The position numbers and the translations under genes are program-made. 8,961 nt of DNA from CAZDHT01 sp964505325 (GTDB lineage: Bacteria; Planctomycetota; PUPC01). The notes beneath the pieces were generated by a model. That model searched no databases, was not told the origin of the DNA, and saw nothing but the letters and a program-made list of their open reading frames with translations. Within the stretch, counting starts at the first letter, position 1. Each line of letters opens with the position of its first letter. Location of the stretch: positions 1 through 8,961 of the forward strand of contig CAZDHT010000226.1 in assembly GCA_964505325.1 (NCBI GenBank), written 5' to 3'. This document shows positions 1 to 5,257 of the stretch, in pieces.

Positions 1-184
1 GCATGATCTGGCGGAGCAGGCCCCGGCCGATGTCTCGTTTGCCGTGAATGGGTACGGTGGTACGTCGCCCATCCGGATGGCGAAAGATGGCGTGGCTGCC
101 GCTCTGCCTGACCTGCACAAAGCCTCGGGCCTCCAGCAGTCGGATGACCTCACGCGCGCTGAGGGAAGGCAGCTTGGGGCTCAT
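1..184 (-). CDS. hicA: HicA-family mRNA interferase toxin (partial, runs off left edge)
   Basis: HicA toxins are small dsRBD-fold ribonucleases that cleave mRNA and are neutralised by HicB. The frame reads 61 residues from ATG at 184 to the window edge, beginning MSPKLPSLSAREVIRLLEAR. Visible family hallmarks are the amphipathic N-terminal helix (EVIRLLEARGF), the GSH motif at residues 29-31 carrying the presumed catalytic His31, the following strand IFRHPDGRR, and the TVPIHGKRDIGRGLLRQI block at 43-60. Family members are usually about 60-85 residues, so only a few C-terminal residues should be missing. The ATG overlaps the TGA of the upstream HicB-like gene (ATGA), so the toxin is probably translationally coupled to its antitoxin. 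The residue after GSH is Ala where His is common. The call rests on recognised family motifs. Confidence 0.93.
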   Translation of the reverse strand, partial: MSPKLPSLSAREVIRLLEARGFVQVRQSGSHAIFRHPDGRRTTVPIHGKRDIGRGLLRQIM

Positions 185-402
185 ACGGCGACCTGGACCT
201 TGGTCACACCGACTTCCTGCTGGATCGGCTCACCGGCGTCGAGGCGGTCCCGGACGTGAAGACGAATGGCGTCCTCAATCAGGGCGAGCGCTTCTGCTTC
301 CGTTTCCCCTTCGGTGTAGCACCCCTGGAGTGCCGGACAGATTGCGATGAATCGCCCGTCTTCGTCGCGTTCGATGACAACGGTAAACGCGTAATCCTTC
401 AT
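181..402 (-). CDS. hicB: HicB-family antitoxin (73 aa, no DNA-binding tail)
   Basis: Likely antitoxin partner of the HicA encoded immediately downstream. The protein starts MKDYAFTVVIERDEDGRFIA and carries the UPF0150/HicB signature FIAICPALQGC (18-28), followed by EGETEAEALALIEDAIR (31-47). This partially degraded RNase H-like fold normally binds HicA. ATG at 402 is chosen because GAGGA lies about 6 nt upstream and the HicB domain begins exactly here; an upstream extension would read through another gene. It is short: no ribbon-helix-helix or HTH domain follows residue 55, only a tail ending VTKVQVAV, so direct operator binding by this protein is not evident. It begins 10 nt after the stop of another HicB-like gene and overlaps hicA by 4 nt, forming one operon. 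Confidence 0.92.
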   Translation of the reverse strand: MKDYAFTVVIERDEDGRFIAICPALQGCYTEGETEAEALALIEDAIRLHVRDRLDAGEPIQQEVGVTKVQVAV

Positions 403-412
403 GCCGTATTCC

Positions 413-577
413 TCACGCTTGAACCGCGTCCTTCGCCGCCGGCCACTCGCGGACGGCGTCTTCGATGTTCGCCAGGGCTTCCTTCCTTGTGCTGCCCTGC
501 GAACGGCACCCCCGGAGCGCGGGACAACTGACCGCATACCCTTCTTCCGATTTGATCAATACCACTTTGTACTTCAT
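413..577 (-). CDS. Second, very short HicB-like protein (54 aa), first gene of the TA operon
   Basis: A 54-residue frame starting MKYKVVLIKSEEGYAVSCPA and ending KDAVQA. It has the same core as the next gene: YAVSCPALRGC (14-24), then QGSTRKEALANIEDAVR (27-43), so it is a HicB/UPF0150-family protein with almost nothing after the core. ATG at 577 is preferred because GAGG lies about 11 nt upstream; an in-frame ATG at 586 directly abuts that purine stretch and leaves no spacing. Its TGA overlaps the ribosome binding site of the next gene, which suggests coupling. It is the promoter-proximal gene of a B'-B-A array. It could be a second antitoxin, an antitoxin of a lost HicA, or a duplicate. The family call is firm; the role is inferred. 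Confidence 0.85.
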   Translation of the reverse strand: MKYKVVLIKSEEGYAVSCPALRGCRSQGSTRKEALANIEDAVREWPAAKDAVQA

Positions 578-612
578 TGGTCTCATTTCCTCGCCTGACT
601 CCGATGCTGTCT

Positions 613-640
613 ATTATCCCCGCGGGCCGTAAGAAATCAA
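613..640 (-). promoter_or_regulatory. Sigma-70-type promoter of the hicB'-hicB-hicA operon
   Basis: Minus-strand -35 TTGATT (635-640) and -10 GATAAT (613-618, 5/6 to consensus) with a 16-bp spacer. Predicted start is near 606, about 30 nt before the ATG at 577. The spacer contains the 8-bp palindrome CCCGCGGG (619-626), a possible repressor half-site. Confidence 0.65.
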
Positions 641-641
641 C

Positions 642-656
642 TCCCGCGTGGCGGGA
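642..656. repeat. Perfect inverted repeat just upstream of the TA promoter -35
   Basis: TCCCGC-GTG-GCGGGA, six-base arms around a three-base centre, ending 1 bp from the -35 hexamer. Its position suits an operator or activator site for the TA operon. It could also be a chance GC-rich hairpin. Confidence 0.4.
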
Positions 657-668
657 ATGGGGAGAGGC

Positions 669-865
669 TGCCGCAGAGGTCACGGAGAAGACGAAGTGAA
701 TCCGGGTCGATCTGCGTCGGTCTGCGTCCTGTTACGCCTGTCTTTCCTGTGCATCCTGTCAAGACGTCTTCTGCGTTATCGCCGCAATCTGTGGTCGGGT
801 CCGTGCGCAGAAATGGAAGCTGACGGTCCTTCTCTGTGCCCTCCGCGCTCGCTCCGGTGAATAAG
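669..865. repeat. Intergenic cluster of degenerate short interspersed repeats
   Basis: No gene is visible between the TA promoter and the phosphatase stop. The stretch is built of short repeated words. CCTGT occurs at an exact 9-bp period at 728, 737, 746 and 755. TCTGCGTC-type words lie at 711-729 and around 770. CAATCTGTGG is at 785-794, and CTCTGTGCCCTCCGCG-like words are at 832-847. CAGAGGTCACGGAG at 674-687 has the reverse polarity of the CTCTGTG words. The pattern resembles degenerate 'CCTGT / CTGTGG / CTCTGTG' intergenic repeats that I recall from environmental bacterial genomes; a related array sits at 5206-5228. The function is unknown. Confidence 0.6.
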
Positions 866-870
866 CGGGA

Positions 871-2016
871 CTAGATGTTGAACTGGGCCGCGGCGGGGGT
901 GCCGGCGATGGACAGGAGCAGGATGTCGTCGGCCAGGGACACCTCGCCGCACAGATTGAGGACGTGGCGATAGAGGCGGTCGAGCAGGCTGCCGTCCGTT
1001 CGCGGCAGTTCGTCCTTCAACAGCGCGGCGAGCCCCGTCCCGCCAAGTATCTCGCCGCCGCCGCCGGTCACCTCGGTGACGCCGTCGGTATAGCAAAGGA
1101 TAAGGTCGCCCGGCTCCAGCGCGGCGGTGGCGGCGGTGTAGGCTTCGCCCTCGAGCAGGCCCATCGGCACGCCCGTGCCGCCGAGCTCCGCCACCGCGCC
1201 GCCGGCGCCGCGAACGTGAAGCGGAGGCGGATGGCCGGCGTTGCAGTAGGTGACCTCGCCGCGGTCGGCGTCGACCACGGCGTAGAACGCGGTGGCATAG
1301 GTCTCTTCGGTGGTGACCCGGCGCAGCTCGTGGCTCATCGCGGAGACAAACTGAGCGGGCGCGTTCGCCAGCTCGCCGGCGCCGTTGCACCAGCCCTTGA
1401 ACCAGGAGCTGTACAACGCGGCAGAGACACCGTGGCCCGAGACGTCCGCCACCAGCACGCCGTAGCGGCCGGGTCCCAGGGCTCGGACGTCGTAGAAGTC
1501 GCCGCCCACCAGGTCACACGGATAGTAGCGCGCCTCGAACCGAACACGGGGATCCTGCGGCAGCGACTTCGGCAGCAAGCGGCGCTGGGCCTTGCGGGCA
1601 AGTTCCAGATCGAGGATGCGGAGGGTCTCGTCGCGGAAGGTCTCGATGCCGCCGATGACGTTGCCGGCGTCGTCGCGGAGGGGGGCGACGCTTACGGACA
1701 CGGCGAGTCGCTCTCCGTCGGCTCTGCGGGCGAAGATGAGGACCGGCTCGTCGCTCTCCCTGTTCAGGGTCATCGCCCGATAGAGAGGGCAGAGGTCGGT
1801 CGAGCAGAGCGGGTGACCTTCCTTGTCCTCGTGCACGAGGATGTTGTCGTGACAAGCGGTGCCGACGACGTCCGCGGCGCGATGTCCGGTGATCTCTTGT
1901 GCCTTGCGGTTCCACAGCACGATGCGGCGGTCGAGGTCGGTGATGTAGACGCCGAGGTTGAGGTGATCGAGGACCTCGCGGAGCGCGTCGAGCGACAGTG
2001 GGAAGTTTTCCGCCAT
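871..2016 (-). CDS. PAS-domain PP2C/SpoIIE-type serine/threonine phosphatase (RsbU-like)
   Basis: A 381-residue cytoplasmic regulator. Residues about 12-130 form a PAS sensor (LREVLDHLNLGVYITDLDRR, then IVLWNRKAQEITGH). A helical linker RRLLPKSLPQ at 145-154 leads into a PPM/SpoIIE phosphatase domain (160-372). Its motifs are GGDFYDV (171-177), DVSGHG (191-196), NAGHPPP (259-265), YTDGVTE (309-315) and ADD (362-364); the aspartates there are the expected metal ligands. Family members dephosphorylate anti-anti-sigma (STAS) proteins in partner-switching cascades. The PAS holds a Cys/His cluster CHDNILVHEDKEGHPLC (55-71) followed by Cys76-Pro-Leu, a possible metal or redox site. ATG at 2016 is chosen because a TTG at 2070 lies upstream of the predicted -10. 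No STAS, kinase or sigma partner is adjacent, so its target is unknown. Confidence 0.93.
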   Translation of the reverse strand: MAENFPLSLDALREVLDHLNLGVYITDLDRRIVLWNRKAQEITGHRAADVVGTACHDNILVHEDKEGHPLCSTDLCPLYRAMTLNRESDEPVLIFARRADGERLAVSVSVAPLRDDAGNVIGGIETFRDETLRILDLELARKAQRRLLPKSLPQDPRVRFEARYYPCDLVGGDFYDVRALGPGRYGVLVADVSGHGVSAALYSSWFKGWCNGAGELANAPAQFVSAMSHELRRVTTEETYATAFYAVVDADRGEVTYCNAGHPPPLHVRGAGGAVAELGGTGVPMGLLEGEAYTAATAALEPGDLILCYTDGVTEVTGGGGEILGGTGLAALLKDELPRTDGSLLDRLYRHVLNLCGEVSLADDILLLSIAGTPAAAQFNI

Positions 2017-2060
2017 CTGCCCTGCCCTCGCAAAGGGAGTTGCACCGGCCTGACGGCGCA

Positions 2061-2089
2061 ATCCTACCAAATTAGCGGGAATATGTCAA
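2061..2089 (-). promoter_or_regulatory. Promoter of the PAS-SpoIIE phosphatase gene
   Basis: Perfect -35 TTGACA (2084-2089), a 17-bp spacer and -10 TAGGAT (2061-2066) on the minus strand. The predicted start near 2054 gives a ~38-nt leader to the ATG at 2016. The position rules out any start codon at or above 2061. Confidence 0.75.
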
Positions 2090-2241
2090 AGAGCGGATGG
2101 GTTGGCGCCGTCGCACTTATCCGTACGGCGCTCTCGGTGGCCGGCAAAGCTGCGAAGCGGCTGCCCGGGGTGGACTCCTTCGTCCGCCTCGGCAAGCCGC
2201 AAGCATCTGGGGCGTCGCGCGCGCGGGACCCGGGCGCGAGA

Positions 2242-2273
2242 AAAGAAGAGGCCACGCGAACGTGGCCTCTTCT
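2242..2273 (-). terminator. Intrinsic terminator of the small exported protein gene
   Basis: A perfect 12-bp stem (GAAGAGGCCACG and its complement, 2245-2256 and 2261-2272), extendable by one A-T pair. On the minus strand it is capped by a TTCG tetraloop and followed by TTTTCTC. It lies 27 nt past the stop at 2301. This is the clearest rho-independent terminator in the window. Confidence 0.85.
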
Positions 2274-2300
2274 CGTAACTCGTTCGTCGGCGGCTCGGCG

Positions 2301-2678
2301 CTACTTCTTCACCGCAACCGTCTCGGAGCCGGAGAACGGAACATCGTCCTTCGTGGCGCCGGCCAACGTGAGCGTCGCCTTGGGCGGGCTGACGATCGCC
2401 TTGATGTCCTTCGCGGCGAACTTGGCGACGAGGTCGCCCCGGTCGTCGGCGAAGCACAGCTTGGCGCTGACCTCGTTCAGCGTCACCGTGCCCGCGGCGA
2501 CCTGGCTGTACGGGATGTCCGCATGGACAGTGACCCAGGTGCTTTTGGACTTGATCACGATGACGTGGGGCGAGACCTTGATGCCGACGATGAGTCCACT
2601 GTCGTTCGACAAGGCCCCGACAGCAAAGATCCCCAACACAACGGCGAACACAGCTACAGACACAATCACAGACTTCAT
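2301..2678 (-). CDS. Small exported or membrane-anchored beta-rich protein of unknown function
   Basis: A 125-residue protein. The start at 2678 is supported by a perfect AGGAGG 7 nt upstream. The N-terminus MKSVIVSVAVFAVVLGIFAV is a signal peptide or uncleaved anchor; no lipobox and no clear AxA cleavage site is seen. The remainder alternates short strands: VIVIKSKSTWVTVHADIPYS (48-67), VAAGTVTLNEVSAKLCF, DDRGDLVAKFAAKDIKAIV and ATLTLAGATKDDVPFSGSE, ending TVAVKK. This layout (a 'WVTV' strand, 'TVTLN', a 'LVAKF' strand, 'F.GS.TV.V' at the end) resembles a single beta-sandwich module that I associate with repeat domains of planctomycete and other environmental secreted proteins, but I cannot name a Pfam family with certainty. 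It has its own promoter and terminator, so it is a monocistron. Confidence 0.8.
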   Translation of the reverse strand: MKSVIVSVAVFAVVLGIFAVGALSNDSGLIVGIKVSPHVIVIKSKSTWVTVHADIPYSQVAAGTVTLNEVSAKLCFADDRGDLVAKFAAKDIKAIVSPPKATLTLAGATKDDVPFSGSETVAVKK

Positions 2679-2779
2679 ACCGGTCCCTCCTGACCTCGAT
2701 GCCAATCCCCTGCTGGAAATTGAGACGGCCTGCCGACACGGCCCGCCGCCCGGGCGCCCACCTCTCCTCCCCTACTCGA

Positions 2780-2809
2780 ATAGTAGGCTTCGGGAAGACG
2801 CGATGTCAA
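2780..2809 (-). promoter_or_regulatory. Promoter of the small exported protein gene
   Basis: Perfect -35 TTGACA (2804-2809), an 18-bp spacer and -10 TACTAT (2780-2785). Predicted start is near 2773, giving a ~95-nt leader to the ATG at 2678. Confidence 0.65.
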
Positions 2810-3094
2810 GGGCAGGAGCGCTGAATTCCGGCGATTCGTGGTATCAGGGTGCGATTCTGGGTCGTTTCCCCCGCCATTTCGAGCACTTACGGGTCAGGCC
2901 GCGCGCGGAAAAAACGCCAGCCTTTCTCGGCGCTGGCGCGGGAATAATTGCCGATGGCGGCCCGCACGGGCGGCGACGGGGCAGTCGAGAAACGAACTCC
3001 AGTGAACACGGTGTGGCGTCGACGGGCAAGCCGTGAGCTGTGTGGCAGGTGTTTTCCGCGACCGGCGAACGGTGAAGCGGGCCCTGCGTCAGTC
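2810..3094. other. Intergenic stretch without a convincing gene
   Basis: This stretch lies between the promoter of the small exported protein gene and the stop of the zinc-ribbon gene. The open frames here are short, arginine/alanine-rich and lack ribosome binding sites. The only structured element is the hairpin plus T6 at 2909-2938. The 2939-3094 part is presumably the 3' untranslated region of the zinc-ribbon transcript; its minus strand has no ATG. Confidence 0.6.
2909..2938 (-). terminator. Intrinsic terminator, probably for the zinc-ribbon gene
   Basis: On the minus strand the stem CGCCAGC / GCTGGCG (2932-2938 and 2915-2921), with a ~10-nt loop, is followed directly by six Ts (2909-2914). 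It lies about 157 nt beyond the stop at 3095, with no gene between, so a long 3' UTR or a processed 3' RNA is implied. Confidence 0.7.
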
Positions 3095-3310
3095 TCAGTC
3101 AATCACCCGGGCCACCCGCTTGCCGCACCGCGCGCAGTGCCCGCGGAGCACGAGCTCGCCCCGGTCAACGGTACCCTTGAAGCGGACGATCGTCGTGTTT
3201 GAGCAGTTGCTGCACCAGACGTTGGTAAGCAACTGGTCCTGAATGTCAGGCGGAACCTTGTCCCACAAGGCTTTCGCCTCGGCGGTGAACTCGCCGTCAA
3301 CGTGTGCCAT
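3095..3310 (-). CDS. Small zinc-ribbon protein (71 aa), conserved hypothetical
   Basis: A 71-residue cytoplasmic protein. The N-terminal half (MAHVDGEFTAEAKALWDKVP and following) is predicted helical. From residue 32 it forms a zinc ribbon with WCSNC (Cys33, Cys36) and HCARCG (Cys59, Cys62), separated by strands TTIVRFKGTVDRGELVLRG, ending RVARVID. The pattern (helical head, 'NVWCxxC', 'G.LvLrG.C..CG..VaRvi') matches small uncharacterised bacterial proteins I recall, so it is probably a real conserved family, but its function is unknown. Possible roles are nucleic-acid binding or protein contacts. ATG at 3310 follows GGGAGG by 4 nt. It has its own promoter with an unusually structured leader, and a terminator. 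A longer frame passing through this region in phase from 4363 overlaps the propeller lipoprotein gene and is not credible. Confidence 0.87.
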   Translation of the reverse strand: MAHVDGEFTAEAKALWDKVPPDIQDQLLTNVWCSNCSNTTIVRFKGTVDRGELVLRGHCARCGKRVARVID

Positions 3311-3355
3311 CGCGCCTCCCTGTGCTGCTGACTTTGGCCTCGAGATGCCGGGCGC

Positions 3356-3391
3356 CGGTGCGGCTTCCTCGGCCGAGGCGGCCCGGCACCG
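3356..3391 (-). promoter_or_regulatory. Nested inverted repeats in the leader of the zinc-ribbon gene
   Basis: Arms CGGTGC (3356-3361) and GCACCG (3386-3391) enclose a perfect 12-bp palindrome CCTCGGCCGAGG (3367-3378). All lie within the ~90-nt transcribed leader, between the predicted start near 3399 and the ATG at 3310. This could be a leader RNA structure or a protein-binding site. Confidence 0.4.
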
Positions 3392-3405
3392 CGTCCACGC
3401 CCATG

Positions 3406-3435
3406 AGTATAGCCGACGGCGTGCGCGGGCGGCAA
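3406..3435 (-). promoter_or_regulatory. Promoter of the zinc-ribbon gene
   Basis: -35 TTGCCG (3430-3435, 4/6), an 18-bp spacer and -10 TATACT (3406-3411, 5/6). Predicted start is near 3399. A 15-bp tandem repeat ends 4 bp upstream of the -35. Confidence 0.65.
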
Positions 3436-3439
3436 GCGG

Positions 3440-3469
3440 TTTCTGCCGGCACCTTTTCTGCGGGCACCT
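3440..3469. repeat. 15-bp tandem direct repeat upstream of the zinc-ribbon promoter
   Basis: TTTCTGCCGGCACCT (3440-3454) is followed head-to-tail by TTTCTGCGGGCACCT (3455-3469), with one mismatch. It sits immediately upstream of the -35 at 3430-3435, where a tandem binding site for an activator would lie. Confidence 0.75.
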
Positions 3470-3585
3470 TCCGCCGACGGGCGTCGCACCGCCGCGGCGT
3501 TCCTGATGGCGACGGCGAAGACGGAGACGGCGAACATCGTTGGTCTGATGCGGTCTGCGGTTCCCGTGTCTCCGGCTGCCGGCCT

Positions 3586-5001
3586 CTACTTCTTGAGTGT
3601 GGCAGACTTGGCGAGCGGAAACACGACCCTTCGCGGCGACACGCGAAGGAGCTGCGGCTTCTTGCCCTTGAGCTGAGCAGGATCGATCACGGCGAGGCCC
3701 TTCTGTCTCTTGTAGCCGGCCATGCAGTAGAGCTTGCCGTCCGCGGCCAGCGCCCCGCCGCCGCCCAGCTTGAGCGTCACGTCCGGGTGCGACTTCAGGA
3801 CCGTGCGGCCCCAGTCGAGCACGCGGCCCGTCTTCCGGTCGAACGTGAGCAGTTGGCTGCCGACGGTATGGTAGAGCAGGCCGTCGGCGCCGAAGACCAT
3901 CACGCCGCACCATGGCCCCGACCAGTCGCGCTTGGCCCACGGCACGGTGCGGCCGTGGTCGATTACCGCGCCCCATTGCCCCTTGGCCGCGTCGATCTCC
4001 ATCAGGTGCCCGGCGCGCTGGGCCGTGGTGAAGAGGTGCATCCCGTCGGGCGACTTGCAGCCGAGCATCCACCAGTTGCGCCACTTCCGCGTCGCCCGGA
4101 GCGTTCCGGGGTAGCGGCCGGTCGGGGTGTCCGGCGAGGTGAGCGTGCTCATCCCGGTGACGCGGTGGAAGCGGCCGGTCTTCGGGTCGTAGACGCTGAT
4201 GTCGCCCGTCGCGCCGTCGGGCACGTAGACGCGCCCGTCCTCGACCACGTCGAAGTAACGCGGCGAGCAGTCCAGCTCGCTGCAGGCGAGCCCCAGCGTG
4301 TTCAGCCGGTTGTAGTAGGACTTCTCGCCCGGCCGGCAGCGCACGAAGTACCCCGTCGGCCACGTGATGCCATAAAGCACGTTCCGCTTCTTGTCCATGC
4401 AGCAGGTGATGATGCCTTCGTGGCGCCGCGCCCAGCCGAGGTCTTCGGTCACCCCGGTCTTCGGGTCATAGGCAAACCAGTGTCCGCCGGGATACTTGCG
4501 CGTGGCGTCGGCGTTCTCGATCTTGGTGTGCGTGCCACCGTAGACGCGACCATCCGCCCCCTCGATCAGTTGCGTGTGGATCTTGTCCTGGGCGAACTGC
4601 CATCGCGTCATCGGGAACGCGCCGGTGCCGAGGTCACCGAGCAGCGTGGGATTCTTGAGCTTCGGCCCGCCGCCCTCCTGCGCCCGCGAGCTCATCATTG
4701 CGACCACCCTCACCTGCTTCGTCTTCGGATCGAACTCCGCCAGGCGTGCCACGTGGTAGCAGGTCCCGACGTACACCTTGCCGTTCGAGTGGCCGAGCAT
4801 GCCGAAGAAGACGCTGAACCATCTGGGCAGTGCGAGCTTCGCGTCCTTCGGCGTGACGAGCGGATGGAACTCGACCTCGATCCGCTGCGGGTTGGGCTGG
4901 GTCGCCGCGTCCAGCGACGGCGCCGGCGTGGGCGGCGGGGGCGCCGCCGCACATCCCACGATGCAAGCAAGACAAGCCAGGGCGAACATCCGTCGAGTCA
5001 C
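3586..5001 (-). CDS. Lipoprotein with beta-propeller-like body
   Basis: A 471-residue exported protein. The N-terminus MTRRMFALACLACIVGC is a lipoprotein signal with lipobox IVGC (Cys17 lipidated), followed by a proline-rich linker (21-40). The body repeats a blade pattern of 'DG.vY' and 'yDPKTG' strands: NGKVYVGT (73-80) with FDPKTKQ (90-96); DGRVYGGT (150-157) with YDPKTG (178-183); NVLYGITWPTGYFV (207-220); DGRVYVPDG (255-263) with YDPKTG (271-276); GMHLFTTAQ (320-328); DGLLYHTV (373-380) with FDRKTG (387-392); and DGKLYCMAG (421-429). This fits a six- to seven-bladed NHL/PQQ/kelch-like propeller, a binding scaffold; no catalytic motif is recognised. The start is GTG at 5001, because AAGGAGG lies 7 nt upstream; the in-frame ATG at 4989 is 19 nt away. 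No promoter is clear; it follows a gene stub by 15 nt. Confidence 0.87.
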   Translation of the reverse strand: MTRRMFALACLACIVGCAAAPPPPTPAPSLDAATQPNPQRIEVEFHPLVTPKDAKLALPRWFSVFFGMLGHSNGKVYVGTCYHVARLAEFDPKTKQVRVVAMMSSRAQEGGGPKLKNPTLLGDLGTGAFPMTRWQFAQDKIHTQLIEGADGRVYGGTHTKIENADATRKYPGGHWFAYDPKTGVTEDLGWARRHEGIITCCMDKKRNVLYGITWPTGYFVRCRPGEKSYYNRLNTLGLACSELDCSPRYFDVVEDGRVYVPDGATGDISVYDPKTGRFHRVTGMSTLTSPDTPTGRYPGTLRATRKWRNWWMLGCKSPDGMHLFTTAQRAGHLMEIDAAKGQWGAVIDHGRTVPWAKRDWSGPWCGVMVFGADGLLYHTVGSQLLTFDRKTGRVLDWGRTVLKSHPDVTLKLGGGGALAADGKLYCMAGYKRQKGLAVIDPAQLKGKKPQLLRVSPRRVVFPLAKSATLKK

Positions 5002-5016
5002 GGGCGGGCCTCCTTC

Positions 5017-5214
5017 CTATCTGTCTGCGGCGTCGGGCACGTCCTTGAGCGTGACCTTCTCCGTCGCGTGATAGCCGAGCCTGACGCCCAGGATGCGGGC
5101 GTTGCCGGGGCCGGCGATAAACAGCCGCTGGTCGGTGTGCGTGGCGACGTGGTTCGGCCAGAACAGCGCTACCTCGTCGCCGCCGATGGCACGTGGCCTC
5201 GCCGTCCTGTTCAT
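5017..5214 (-). pseudogene. 3' stub of a gene, probably a propeller-like protein, 5' end lost
   Basis: The frame ends in DQRLFIAGPGNARILGVRLG, then YHATEKVTLKDVPDAADR and a TAG, 15 nt before the GTG of the propeller lipoprotein gene. The composition and strand pattern (an 'FIAGPGNARIL' strand, acidic and hydrophobic alternation) look like genuine coding sequence, similar to the last blade of a propeller-type protein. The only in-frame ATG (5214) lies inside the CCTGT interspersed repeat, and the first ~6 codons come from that repeat. Upstream there are only ~45 nt before the stop of the next gene. I read it as a gene whose 5' part was deleted or replaced at the repeat. A short expressed protein starting in the repeat cannot be excluded. 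Confidence 0.6.
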
Positions 5215-5238
5215 CCTGTGAATCCTGTCAAAAAGACT
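5206..5238. repeat. 9-bp-period CCTGT interspersed repeat
   Basis: CCTGT recurs at 5206, 5215 and 5224 with four-base spacers (TCAT, GAAT between the three copies), ending TCAAAAAGAC. The same period and word occur at 728-759. It lies at the 5' breakpoint of the stub gene. Confidence 0.7.
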
Positions 5239-5257
5239 GTCCGGGCGCGCCGGGCGC

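Noticed and set aside
2064..2255. A 63-residue minus-strand frame between the phosphatase and the terminator at 2242-2273
   Set aside because: It starts inside the terminator hairpin and ends within the phosphatase promoter, with no ribosome binding site and no protein-like pattern.
964..3036. A 690-residue plus-strand open frame across the phosphatase and small exported protein genes
   Set aside because: It is antisense to two well-supported genes, has a biased Arg/Ala/Gly/Val composition and no domain motifs. It is a GC-rich shadow.
3311..4363. An upstream extension of the zinc-ribbon frame on the minus strand
   Set aside because: It runs through the promoter of the zinc-ribbon gene and overlaps the propeller lipoprotein in another frame. 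Only the last 71 codons look like a protein.
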